Below the pieces are notes generated by a model, which saw only the letters and a list, made by a program, of their open reading frames with translations, was not told where the DNA came from and ran no database searches. Of a DNA stretch of 64,000 bases, positions 42,173 to 50,554 are shown in pieces (positions within the stretch are counted from its first letter, which is position 1; every line of letters begins with the position of its first letter). The position numbers were made by a program, and so were the translations under genes. Source of the stretch: Arthrobacter globiformis (GTDB taxonomy: Bacteria > Actinomycetota > Actinomycetes > Actinomycetales > Micrococcaceae); NCBI RefSeq assembly GCF_030815865.1, contig NZ_JAUSXI010000001.1:620001-684000 (forward strand), read 5' to 3'.

Positions 42173-43367
42173 GCTGGAGAACATCCTCGTAGACTTCCCC
42201 GGGTTCGACGGCCTTAACGGTGGACTCGTCATGCGGGCACCGTGGGGCCGTCCACCCGACCTGGGTGACGTCCACGCCGCACACCGGGCAGCGCGTGACC
42301 CAGCCGAGCCGGATGCGGTGCTTACTGCGGCCCAGCGGGGCGGCGTTGATGGCATTGCCCGCCCAGTAGATGCCCACTGTGGACGTGCCGAGGGCCTGGG
42401 CGAGGTGGCGCGGTCCGCTGTCGTTCGCCACCACGACGGCGCTGCCCGCAAGCAGGGCGGCAAGCTCACCCAGGCTGAGTTTGCCGGCCAGTGACTCTAC
42501 GGCGGGGCGGGCGGCGCCGGACTCGTCCGCGGGGGATTGTTCCGTGCTGGATTGTTCTGCGGCGAGTTCCACCACCGCCTCGGCAAGTTCCTTTTCGCTG
42601 CTGTCGCCCACCACGTAAACCCGGAAACCGTCGTCGGCGGCCTTCCGTGCCACCGCGGCGAAGCGTTCGGCCGGCCAGCGCCGGCGCGGATCCGTCGCGC
42701 CCGGATGGATCACCAGCACGCGGCCCTGCCCGGGCCCGTCGTAGCCCAGCCCCGGCCCGCCGTTCCCCAAAGGCAGGTCCTGGGCGAGCCGCTGGCCAAA
42801 CTCAGGCAGCGCCTCGAGCCTCGCTTCCAGCTCACGGGGAGGGGCCCCGGCGAATCCCGCCACCTCGAGGGCCCGGAGCGGCTCGTGCTGGTAGTACACG
42901 TAGGGCACGGTCCGCTCCAGCGGAGCGGCGTCCGGAGTTCTGGTGCCCACGGCGTGCCGGGCCCCGAGGCGCAGCAGGAAAGGATTCGAGTACCGGCCGC
43001 CGCCGTGCAACTGGACGGCCAGGTCAAAGTTCCTGCCACGCATCGCTGCAAAGAACCGTTCCACTTCTTCGTCGTCTTCCGGCCCCGGGCGGACCCCTTC
43101 GGCGAACGGCAGAATCACCGTCTCATCCACCGGTCCCACCGTCTGCGCCAGCAGTTCAGCGTGTACAGGCGTGCCCAGCAGGGTGACGCTGGCCCCAGGG
43201 TAGGCGGCCTTCAGGGCTGCAACCGCCGGGAGGGCAAACATCAGGTCGCCCAGCCCGCCGCCACGGAGAACGGCGATGCGGGAGACGCCGCTGAAGGGTT
43301 CCAAAACCGGGCCGATTCCGTGCCCTGTGATGCGTGCTCCGCCGAAGTCGGCGTTGAAGAGTTCCAT
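42138..43367 (-). CDS. GT9 glycosyltransferase (heptosyltransferase family) 3
   Basis: The 409-residue enzyme is the largest of the three GT9 proteins. It has IAVLRGGGLGDLMFALPAVAALKAAYPG (residues 30-57), HPGATDPRRRWPAERFAAVARKA, the donor segment VVVANDSGPRHLAQALGTSTVGIYWAGNAINAAP, and a C-terminal cysteine set CPVCG and CPHDE that may bind metal. A Glu/Ser-rich insert (about 270-295) separates the halves. Family assignment is firm; the likely donor is an NDP-heptose given the neighbours. It is transcribed opposite to the rest of the cluster. Confidence 0.86.
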   Translation of the reverse strand: MELFNADFGGARITGHGIGPVLEPFSGVSRIAVLRGGGLGDLMFALPAVAALKAAYPGASVTLLGTPVHAELLAQTVGPVDETVILPFAEGVRPGPEDDEEVERFFAAMRGRNFDLAVQLHGGGRYSNPFLLRLGARHAVGTRTPDAAPLERTVPYVYYQHEPLRALEVAGFAGAPPRELEARLEALPEFGQRLAQDLPLGNGGPGLGYDGPGQGRVLVIHPGATDPRRRWPAERFAAVARKAADDGFRVYVVGDSSEKELAEAVVELAAEQSSTEQSPADESGAARPAVESLAGKLSLGELAALLAGSAVVVANDSGPRHLAQALGTSTVGIYWAGNAINAAPLGRSKHRIRLGWVTRCPVCGVDVTQVGWTAPRCPHDESTVKAVEPGEVYEDVLQLTATSPLPHGR

Positions 43368-43732
43368 GGTGTCAGCCCTCTCGGCTCCGGATCGTTCAGG
43401 TCGGGATGCGTTCAGGTCGGATCGGATCAGTGGGGCCCACCCTACGGTGCATCGGGCCTGTTTTGCCAGCTCAGAAAACCCGGCCCGCCAGCTGAGTAAG
43501 ACCAGCCGCCAGCTCTGAAAACTCCTGCCGGAGGCGCGTGTAAACCCCTCGACGCCGGGGTACGGATCACCTCAGAGAGGGCGGGAACGGACGCCCGGCA
43601 ACACTGAGCAGCATGCCTAAAGACCAGTGCCTTGAGACCAGTGCCTTGGAGACCGAGAATCGAAGGACCAGCGTCTGGAGACCCAGCGCCTGCAGCCCCG
43701 GTGGCACAGGCCAAGCCCCAGTGAGGAGCCAC
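43368..43732. other. Intergenic region with degenerate short repeats
   Basis: No gene is visible. The region separates the leftward GT9 gene from the rightward aldehyde dehydrogenase and should contain both promoters. Two 14-base copies of GACCAGTGCCTTGA/G (43624-43651) are followed by related units (ACCAGCGTCTGG, ACCCAGCGCCTG) to about 43698, a decayed tandem array. TTCAGGTCGG occurs twice near 43396-43419. Confidence 0.5.
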
Positions 43733-45256
43733 ATGCAATCCACCATCACCAGCGAGCTGGCGAATGCGGAAGACACGCTCACCATCCTGAACCCGCGAAC
43801 GGGGGACACCGTCGGCAACCTTTCCGTCGCCGGCGCACATGATGTGGCAGGAGCCGTGGCGGCGGCCCGCGCTGCCCAACCCGGCTGGGCTGCCACGCCT
43901 CCCGGGGAGCGGGGCCAGCTGCTGCGCCGGGCCGCCCGGGCGCTGGACGCGGCCGCTGCCGAACTTGCTGATCTGAACGCACAGGAGACCGGCCGTCCGG
44001 TGGATGAGGCCCTTGCCGGTATTGCCGCCGGTGTTTCCACGCTGGAGCAGTATGCGGAGCTCGGTCCCGTACACCGCGGCCACAGCCTGCGCGGCAACAT
44101 GCTCGCAGCGGACTACACCGTCGCCGAGCCGCGCGGCGTGGCGGTGCTGCTGACGCCGTGGAACGATCCCGTCGCCGTGGCCTGCGGGCTCATAGGGGCC
44201 GCCCTGGTTACCGGGAACACGGCCATTCACAAACCGAGCGAGCGCTGCCCCCACGTGGGAGAGCTGCTGGGGGAGGCGCTGGCGCCGGTATTTCCGCCCA
44301 ACGTGCTGGTCACGCTGACAGGAGGAGCCGACGTCGGGACCCTCCTCACGCAGCAGTCTGACGTGGATATGTTCGCCCACGTCGGGTCCAGCGCGACCGG
44401 TGACCGGATTGCGCGGGCGGCGGTGCTGACGGGTGCCCATGTCATCAGGGAAAACGGCGGGAACGATCCGCTGCTGGTGGATGCGGACGTGGATCCCGGC
44501 TGGGCCGCGGAGCAGGCGGCGATCGGGGCCTTCAGCAACAGCGGGCAGATCTGCACGTCAGTGGAGCGGATCTACGTCCACCGGTCCATCGCCGAACCGT
44601 TCTGCCATGCGCTCGCCGGACAGGCCCGGGACCGGAACACAGAACGCCGGCTCGCGCCGCTCGTGGACACCCGGATGCGGGATGCGGTCCACCGGCACGT
44701 GGCCGAGGCGCTGCAGCTGGGTGCCCGGGCCGTGGAGGGCGGCACGGTCCCGGACGGGCCAGGCGCCTTCTACCCGGCCACGGTCCTGTTGGACTGCACC
44801 GACACCATGGACGTCATGGCAGAGGAAACATTCGGCCCTGTCGCTCCGGTGCGTGTGGTGGACAGCTTCGAGGAAGGGCTCACGCTCGCCGCGGCCGGCC
44901 GGTACGGACTTGCCGCCACCGTTCTGACCGGCACCATCGCCCACGCCCAGCAAGCCGTCGCCGCGCTGCCGGTGGGGACCGTCAAGGTCAACGAAGTGTT
45001 CGGCGGCGCACCCGGCGGAGCCGCCCAGCCCCGGGGCGAAAGCGGGCACGGGTTTGGCTACGGGCCCGAACTCCTGGACGAATTCACACGCGTAAAGGTG
45101 GTGCACATCGCTGCGCCGCCTGCGCCGGAGGCCCAAGCCCGGCAAGCTAACGACGCTGGGCCAGGTGAAGGGGCAGTGGCAGGTGAAGGGGCAGTGTTAG
45201 GTGATGGGGCAGTGCCAGTTGATGGGGCATTGCCAGCTGACGGGGCAGCATCGTGA
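43733..45256 (+). CDS. Aldehyde dehydrogenase (NAD(P)-dependent)
   Basis: The 507-residue protein matches the aldehyde dehydrogenase superfamily. Visible parts are LLTPWNDPVAVACGLIGAALVTGN, the catalytic Glu in HVIRENGGNDPLLVDAD, the nucleophilic Cys in NSGQICTSVERIYVH, and the C-terminal EETFGPVAPVRVV, VGTVKVNEVFGGAPGGA. The ATG at 43733 follows GAGGAGCCAC, so the longer upstream reading is not used. The last 30 residues are five hexapeptide repeats (GEGAVA type) encoded by exact 18-bp units. Substrate is unknown; in this cluster it may oxidise a sugar aldehyde. Its stop overlaps the hldE2 GTG. Confidence 0.87.
   Translation: MQSTITSELANAEDTLTILNPRTGDTVGNLSVAGAHDVAGAVAAARAAQPGWAATPPGERGQLLRRAARALDAAAAELADLNAQETGRPVDEALAGIAAGVSTLEQYAELGPVHRGHSLRGNMLAADYTVAEPRGVAVLLTPWNDPVAVACGLIGAALVTGNTAIHKPSERCPHVGELLGEALAPVFPPNVLVTLTGGADVGTLLTQQSDVDMFAHVGSSATGDRIARAAVLTGAHVIRENGGNDPLLVDADVDPGWAAEQAAIGAFSNSGQICTSVERIYVHRSIAEPFCHALAGQARDRNTERRLAPLVDTRMRDAVHRHVAEALQLGARAVEGGTVPDGPGAFYPATVLLDCTDTMDVMAEETFGPVAPVRVVDSFEEGLTLAAAGRYGLAATVLTGTIAHAQQAVAALPVGTVKVNEVFGGAPGGAAQPRGESGHGFGYGPELLDEFTRVKVVHIAAPPAPEAQARQANDAGPGEGAVAGEGAVLGDGAVPVDGALPADGAAS
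45164..45250 (+). repeat. 18-bp tandem repeat in the aldehyde dehydrogenase 3' end
   Basis: Five units of about 18 bases (GGTGAAGGGGCAGTGGCA and variants) start at 45164, 45182, 45200, 45218 and 45236. They encode GEGAVA/GEGAVL/GDGAVP/VDGALP/ADGAAS. The unit is a multiple of three, so copy-number change would keep frame. Confidence 0.9.
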
Positions 45257-46884
45257 CCGCCGGGACACCCGGCGCCGGGGGACTCGCCGGGGACGACGGC
45301 GGCCCGATGTCTTCCAAACCGGAGTTTTCCGAATCTGGGCGTTCCGCATCAGGGCTTTCCGAACCTGCGGTTTCCGAACCTGCGCTTTCAGAACAGCGCG
45401 GCCTTGCGGCGTGGCTTCCCCGGAGGCTGGCCCAGGAGCATCCTGCCGTCACCGTCGTGGGCGACTTCATGCTCGACGGCTGGTGGACCGGCACGATCGA
45501 CAGGATGTGCCGCGAGGCCCCGGCTCCCGTGGTGGACATCGTCCGGCGTGATTTTGCCCCCGGCGGTGCCGCCAACACGGCCATGAACCTGGCCGCACTC
45601 GGCGCGCGTGTCAGTGTGGCAGGAATCATCGGAGCGGACGACGCCGGCGCGGAACTTCGGCGCCAACTGATCGCCGCGGGGGTGGACACCAGGCTGCTCG
45701 CCGAACACCCGGACATGGCCACCCCCACCAAGATCCGGATCAGCAGCGGCGGCCAGGTCCTCCTGCGCTTCGACGACACCGCGGCAACTGTCCCGCCCGA
45801 AGCCCTGGCGACGTTCGAGGCGGCGGTTCCCGCCGCCGTCGGACACCAGAACGCGGTGGTGATCTGCGACTACGGAACGGGCGTCCTCGCAGAACCGGTC
45901 CGCGGCCGGCTCATCGGATCCCTGGCCGGGCGCGGTCAGGACACGCTTGTGGTGGTGGACGCGCACGATCCGCGCCCGTGGGCCGGACTTGAGCCGGACC
46001 TGGTCACGCCCAACGCGCAGGAGGCCGCCCGGATGCTTGACCTCCGGCTGGGCAGCGGGCCCGAGCGCGCGGCGGTGGTGACCGAGCACGCCGGCGAGCT
46101 GCTGCAGGCGACGGGAGCACGCGCCGTCGTGGTCACGCTGGACCGGGACGGGACGGTCCTCATTCCGGTCGCCGGAAACCCGCACCGGACGTGGGCGCGG
46201 CCTGCCACCGAGAAGCAGGCCTCCGGCGCGGGCGACACGTTCGTGGCTGCCCTGACCCTGGCGCGTGCGGCGTCGTTGCCGCTGTCGGCCAGCCTGGACC
46301 TGGCGCAGGCCGCTGCGGATGTGGTGGTCCATCATCCCGGGACGTCGGTGTGCGGCACGGACGAGCTGGGCCGCTACCTGGAAAGCTTCGGGGACGCCGC
46401 CCTTACGGCAGACGAACTGGAGCGGCACATAAGGGCCCACCGCAACGACGGCCAGCGCGTGGTGCTGACCAACGGCTGTTTCGACGTGCTGCACCGGGGG
46501 CACACTCGTTACCTGAACCAGGCCAAGCAGCTCGGCGACGTCCTGGTGGTGGCACTCAACAGTGACGACTCCGTCCGGAAGCTCAAGGGGCCGGGCCGTC
46601 CTATCAACAGCGTGGCGGACCGGGCGGCCGTGATCGCCGCCCTGAGCTGCGTGGACTACGTGACCGTCTTCGACACCGCGACTCCGATTCCCCTGATCGA
46701 ACGGCTGCGTCCGGAAATCTACGCCAAGGGCGGGGACTATACGCCGGAGATGCTGGCCGAAACCGAGGCCGTGGAGGCGTACGGTGGCACGGTCACCATC
46801 CTCGACTATGTGGCCGAGCGTTCCACCACGGCGATGGTCCAGCGCATACGCAACGGCGAGGGCGCCCCTGTCCCGGAGGGGTAA
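45253..46884 (+). CDS. hldE: Bifunctional heptose kinase/nucleotidyltransferase 2
   Basis: The 543-residue protein is a second HldE. After an acidic/Ser-rich N terminus of about 65 residues, the kinase has a canonical VVGDFMLDGWWTGTIDRMCREAP and PGGAANTAMNLAALG and the ATP-site KQASGAGDTFVAALTLA. The nucleotidyltransferase (about 400-543) has VLTNGCFDVLHRGHTRYLNQA, LNSDDSVRKLKGPGRPIN and YAKGGDYTPE. All expected HldE landmarks are present, so this copy looks fully active. It uses a GTG overlapping the previous stop (GTGA). Its N-terminal tail carries 15-bp tandem repeats (SEPAV type), an unusual extension relative to the family. Whether it makes ADP- or another NDP-heptose cannot be told. Confidence 0.9.
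   Translation: MTAGTPGAGGLAGDDGGPMSSKPEFSESGRSASGLSEPAVSEPALSEQRGLAAWLPRRLAQEHPAVTVVGDFMLDGWWTGTIDRMCREAPAPVVDIVRRDFAPGGAANTAMNLAALGARVSVAGIIGADDAGAELRRQLIAAGVDTRLLAEHPDMATPTKIRISSGGQVLLRFDDTAATVPPEALATFEAAVPAAVGHQNAVVICDYGTGVLAEPVRGRLIGSLAGRGQDTLVVVDAHDPRPWAGLEPDLVTPNAQEAARMLDLRLGSGPERAAVVTEHAGELLQATGARAVVVTLDRDGTVLIPVAGNPHRTWARPATEKQASGAGDTFVAALTLARAASLPLSASLDLAQAAADVVVHHPGTSVCGTDELGRYLESFGDAALTADELERHIRAHRNDGQRVVLTNGCFDVLHRGHTRYLNQAKQLGDVLVVALNSDDSVRKLKGPGRPINSVADRAAVIAALSCVDYVTVFDTATPIPLIERLRPEIYAKGGDYTPEMLAETEAVEAYGGTVTILDYVAERSTTAMVQRIRNGEGAPVPEG
45326..45400 (+). repeat. 15-bp tandem repeat in the hldE2 5' end
   Basis: Five 15-base units (TTTCCGAACCTGCGG and variants) start at 45326, 45341, 45356, 45371 and 45386 and encode FSESG/RSASG/LSEPA/VSEPA/LSEQR. 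They lie only 76 bases past the 18-bp array in the preceding gene. Confidence 0.85.
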
Positions 46885-46982
46885 AACCGCTGGCTGGGCC
46901 TGCCGGTGATCGAGCTGTGGCCCGGCAGGCCCCACCACCCGGTCAACTAGGCTTGAAGCATGACGGAAGCGGCGGAGAACTG

Positions 46983-47984
46983 ATGGCACGGCGCACCAAG
47001 TCAGGCGGAAAGCCGGGTTCCAACGCAGGCAGCAAAACAGGCGGAAGAAGAGGCACGGCAGTGGCCTCCGAGGTGCTGGAAGTCCCCAAGGGAGCGCCTG
47101 CCGGCGGCCCCGTTGAGGGCGTCTACTACATCGACACTGGCGACTGCGAGCTCATCGCCGACCAGGACAACTCCACGGGCTGGCTCCTGCGCATCAACGG
47201 CGTGATGAGTTCCCACATTGACCTTGCCGATCCGCTGTTCCTCGACTTCGAGTACATGCGCTGGATGTCCGCCCTCATCGAATCCCGCTGGCAACCTGCG
47301 ACCAAACCCAGGCTGCGGGGTCTGCACCTGGGCGGCGGAGCGTGCTCACTGGCGCGCTACTTCCACGCGGCCTACCCGGACGCCCGGCAGGTGGTGGTGG
47401 AACTGGACGGGAAGCTCGCCGAGTACGTCCGCGGCTGGTTCGACCTGCCCAAGGCCCCGCTGCTGCGGCTGCGCGTCGGCGAAGCCCGCGCCGTGACCGA
47501 GACCCTCACCCCGGACACCCGCGACTTCATCATCCGGGACGTCTTCGCCGGTGCCGTGACCCCGTTTCCGCTGACCACGGCGGAGTTCAACGGGCATGTC
47601 CGCCGGGTGCTCGCCCCCGGCGGCATCTACGTGGTCAATTCGGGCGACGGCCCTGACCTGAAGAATGCCCGTGAGGACGCCGCCACCATCGCGGCCGCCT
47701 TCGAACACACCATCATCATCGCGGACCCCGCCATGCTGAAGGGGCGCCGCTACGGCAACATGGTGATGGCCGGCAGCGATCAGCCGTTCGACGACGATCC
47801 ACAGCTCGCGCGGCGGCTCTTGGGCGGGGCAGTGCCCGCGCACATCTGGAACGACGCCAAGGTGCGGGCATTCGCCGCCGGAGCCCAGGTGCGCCACGAC
47901 CCTGCGCCTAGCGCAGATGCCGAACCCGGCACGGACCCCGCAATCACCGCCGACCCCGGGCATCAGCCGTCAGTCAGCGACTGA
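46983..47984 (+). CDS. Spermidine synthase-like methyltransferase-fold protein
   Basis: The 333-residue protein has a PAPT/spermidine-synthase core: GVYYIDTGDCELIADQDNSTGWLLRINGVMSSHIDLADP, then LFLDFEYMRWMSALI, the nucleotide-binding glycine motif RGLHLGGGACSLARYF, and VVVELDGKLAEYVRGWF. Later FIIRDVFAGAVTPFPLTTAEFNGHV corresponds to the catalytic region. Actinobacterial members of this group are often soluble and not proven to make spermidine. A basic, Gly/Ser-rich N terminus of about 35 residues precedes the core. GGCGGAGAACTG precedes the ATG at 46983. It is convergent with the LysR gene and overlaps it by 15 bases. Confidence 0.75.
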   Translation: MARRTKSGGKPGSNAGSKTGGRRGTAVASEVLEVPKGAPAGGPVEGVYYIDTGDCELIADQDNSTGWLLRINGVMSSHIDLADPLFLDFEYMRWMSALIESRWQPATKPRLRGLHLGGGACSLARYFHAAYPDARQVVVELDGKLAEYVRGWFDLPKAPLLRLRVGEARAVTETLTPDTRDFIIRDVFAGAVTPFPLTTAEFNGHVRRVLAPGGIYVVNSGDGPDLKNAREDAATIAAAFEHTIIIADPAMLKGRRYGNMVMAGSDQPFDDDPQLARRLLGGAVPAHIWNDAKVRAFAAGAQVRHDPAPSADAEPGTDPAITADPGHQPSVSD

Positions 47985-48887
47985 GCCGGCGCGTCCCTGC
48001 CCGAGCAGCCACTCCCGGTGCGCGGTAGTTTGTTCGCGCAGCGCCATCACCACCGCAGCGACGGCCGGCCGGCGCATCGACTCCGGGCGCAGGACCATCC
48101 AGTAGGGCAGCCGTTCGGCGATGTCCCCGGGCAGCAGGCGCACCAGGTCCTCGTGCCTGTCGGCCATGAAACACGGGAGGAACCCCACCCCGGCTCCTGC
48201 CCGGGTGGCCTCGACGTGCACAAATACGTTGGTGGAGCTGACGCCGTCGCGCATTGCCGGCACCAGCCGCCGCGGTGCATCAAGATCGTCCACCTGCAGC
48301 ATGGAGTCCACGAAGTACACAAGCGGATGGGCCGTCAGGGCCTCCACCGACTCCGGCGTTCCCTTGGCCTCGATGTACGAGCGGGACGCGTACATTCCGA
48401 GCTCGTACTCGCCGAGCCGGAACGCTTCGGCCCGGTGCACCTGCGGCTCGCCCACCACCACCTCGATGTCCAGTCCCGAGCGTTGCTGGAGCGCCCGGCG
48501 GGTGACGGTGACAATCTCGACGCTGAGTCCCGGGTGATCCCTCCTCAGCCGGGCCACCGCCGGAGCGGCGATGTACGCGCTGAAGCCGTCGGTCGCCGTC
48601 ATGCGTACGACGCCGGTAATCGGGTCCGGCGCACGGCCTGACGGTCCCAGCGCTCGCACCGCCGTTTCCACCTGCTCAGCCACCAGCACGGCCTGGGCGC
48701 CGAGTTCGGTCAGCTCCCAACCCCCGGAGGCCCGGGCGAGAACACGGCCGCCCAGGGCCTTTTCCAGTGCGGCGATCCGGCGTGAAACGGTGGTGTGGTT
48801 CAGGCCCAGGACCTGGGCCGCCGTCGTGAATTTCGCCGAGCGGGAGACGGCGAGAAGCACCAGCAGGTCGTCCGGGTTGGCATCCAT
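47970..48887 (-). CDS. LysR family transcriptional regulator
   Basis: The N-terminal helix-turn-helix (residues 6-64: LLVLLAVSRSAKFTTAAQVLGLNHTTVSRRIAALEKALG, shown in part) and the co-inducer domain (about 90-295, containing VEIVTVTRRALQQRSGLDIEVVVGEP) identify LysR. MDANPDDLLVLLAVS fits a family start at 48887; an ATG at 48926 is also in frame but has no ribosome site. It is divergent from the SDR gene at 49019, so it probably controls it. The spacer is 131 bases and must contain the LysR box; I could not place T-N11-A with confidence. Confidence 0.9.
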   Translation of the reverse strand: MDANPDDLLVLLAVSRSAKFTTAAQVLGLNHTTVSRRIAALEKALGGRVLARASGGWELTELGAQAVLVAEQVETAVRALGPSGRAPDPITGVVRMTATDGFSAYIAAPAVARLRRDHPGLSVEIVTVTRRALQQRSGLDIEVVVGEPQVHRAEAFRLGEYELGMYASRSYIEAKGTPESVEALTAHPLVYFVDSMLQVDDLDAPRRLVPAMRDGVSSTNVFVHVEATRAGAGVGFLPCFMADRHEDLVRLLPGDIAERLPYWMVLRPESMRRPAVAAVVMALREQTTAHREWLLGQGRAGSVAD

Positions 48888-49018
48888 ATCTGCAATTTTG
48901 CACGAATCCAGTGCCTGATTAGTCATTGAACCGCGTTCCGTCTGCAGGAATACTCGGGGAAATCGGAAGTGCTGCACGACGCGGCACGTGTCAGCGTGGA
49001 CACTTGGAGGAGCAGACT

Positions 49019-49789
49019 GTGGACGCACAAGGTCCGGACGTGGAAAAGAACCTGAACGGCCGCAAGGCGCTGGTCACCGGCGGTGCCAGCGGAATCGGCG
49101 CGGCGTGCGTCAGGGAACTGGCCGCCAGAGGAGCCAAAGTGGTGGTGGCCGACGTCGACGAAGCCGGCGCCGCGGCCCTCGCCGATGAGGTGGGCGGCAC
49201 GTCCTGGGCTGTCGACCTCCTGGACGTCGAGGCGCTGGCCGCGCTGAGTCTGGACTGCGACATCCTGGTGAACAACGCCGGCATCCAGCGCATCAGCCCC
49301 ATCGAGGACTTCGATCCCGTGGCGTTCCGGCGGATCCTGGCGCTCATGCTCGAGGCGCCCTTCCTGCTGATCCGTGCCGCCTTGCCGCACATGTACGCCA
49401 ACGGCTTTGGCCGCATCATCAATTTGTCGTCGGTGCACGGCCTCCGGGCTTCCCCGTTCAAGAGCGCTTATGTCTCGGCGAAGCATGGGCTCGAAGGGTT
49501 GAGCAAGGTGACGGCACTCGAGGGCGGTGAGCATGGCGTCACGTCCAACTGCATCAATCCCGGCTATGTGCGCACGCCGCTGGTGGAGAAGCAGATCGCG
49601 GACCAGGCTCGAGTCCACGGCATTCCGGAGTCCGAGGTCCTGGCGAAGGTGATGCTTACCGAGTCCGCTGTGAAACGGCTGGTGGAGCCCGAGGAGGTGG
49701 CATCCCTGGTTGCGTGGCTGTCCTCCGACGCCGCCGGAATGGTCACCGGGGCCAGTTACACGATGGACGGCGGGTGGTCCGCTCGGTAG
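49019..49789 (+). CDS. bdhA: 3-hydroxybutyrate dehydrogenase-like SDR
   Basis: The 256-residue SDR has ALVTGGASGIGAACVRELAARG, DILVNNAGIQRISPIEDFDP, the catalytic triad in IINLSSVHGLRASPFKSAYVSAKHG and the C-terminal region NPGYVRTPLVEKQIADQARVHGIPE. This long loop with VEKQI is typical of 3-hydroxybutyrate dehydrogenases, which oxidise (R)-3-hydroxybutyrate to acetoacetate. GGAGGAGCAGACT precedes the GTG at 49019. It is divergent from a LysR gene that may regulate it. Another NAD-dependent secondary alcohol is possible. Confidence 0.83.
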   Translation: MDAQGPDVEKNLNGRKALVTGGASGIGAACVRELAARGAKVVVADVDEAGAAALADEVGGTSWAVDLLDVEALAALSLDCDILVNNAGIQRISPIEDFDPVAFRRILALMLEAPFLLIRAALPHMYANGFGRIINLSSVHGLRASPFKSAYVSAKHGLEGLSKVTALEGGEHGVTSNCINPGYVRTPLVEKQIADQARVHGIPESEVLAKVMLTESAVKRLVEPEEVASLVAWLSSDAAGMVTGASYTMDGGWSAR

Positions 49790-49826
49790 GACGCTTCCAG
49801 ATGCCCAGAACTTCAGGCAGCCCAAT

Positions 49827-50462
49827 TTAGCTCTTTGAACCCGTCAGGGCCAGGGTGCCGCCGAGCCCCATCATCATCACCCCGCCAGTAGTGGTGACAG
49901 CAGCTACCCGGCGGGGTGAGCGGGCGAACCACTGCCTCGCAGTTCCGGCGGCCAGCGCCCAGACGCTGTCCGAAACCAGCGCGATGGCCAGGAACGTGGC
50001 ACCAAGCAGGGCGAGCTGGACGGGAATGGCGCCGGCAGAATGGTCCACGAACTGGGGGAGGACTGCCACGAAGAACACCACCGACTTCGGATTGGTGGCC
50101 CCGACAATGAAGCCTTCGCGCAGAATCCGCCGGGTGGTCGCCGGCCTGGACGGATCCGGGCCCGCAGGGCCGCCCCGGCGATGCAGCACCGCCTGGATTC
50201 CCAGAAAAATGAGGTAAGCCGCGCCGGCAAACTTCACCACCATGAACAGCAGCACGGACTGTGCCAGCACCACGCCGAGTCCCAGGGCCACGGCCGCGAT
50301 CTGCAGCAGTTCCCCGGCCGCGTTGCCCAGGACGCTCAGCAGGCCACCTCGCCGGCCCAGCGCCAGCGACCGTCCGATGACGAACAGGACGCTGGGACCC
50401 GGCACGGCGATGAGTAATGCGGAGACCAAGGCAAAGGCCAGGAGATTCTGCAGCGGCAGCAT
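49827..50462 (-). CDS. LysE/RhtB family amino acid exporter
   Basis: The 211-residue protein has six hydrophobic segments: ALVSALLIAVPGPSVLFVIGRSLALG, then GELLQIAAVALGLGVVLAQS, VLLFMVVKFAGAAYLIFLGIQAV, a cytoplasmic loop with GPDPSRPATTRRILREGFIVGATNPKSVVFFVAVLPQFV (residues 101-139), and three more C-terminal segments. The P-N-P-K-x-x-x-F motif is the LysE superfamily signature. Members export lysine, threonine, homoserine or other solutes. The ATG at 50462 is chosen; the longer frame upstream has no ribosome site. Substrate unknown. Confidence 0.88.
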   Translation of the reverse strand: MLPLQNLLAFALVSALLIAVPGPSVLFVIGRSLALGRRGGLLSVLGNAAGELLQIAAVALGLGVVLAQSVLLFMVVKFAGAAYLIFLGIQAVLHRRGGPAGPDPSRPATTRRILREGFIVGATNPKSVVFFVAVLPQFVDHSAGAIPVQLALLGATFLAIALVSDSVWALAAGTARQWFARSPRRVAAVTTTGGVMMMGLGGTLALTGSKS

Positions 50463-50554
50463 GCCTGATGGTAACGCCGGCCGTTGGCGTCCAGCCAGCA
50501 CCGAAGTGCTCCAAGCGGCTGGGAATGAACCGACGGCGCCTCAACTTCGTGCGC

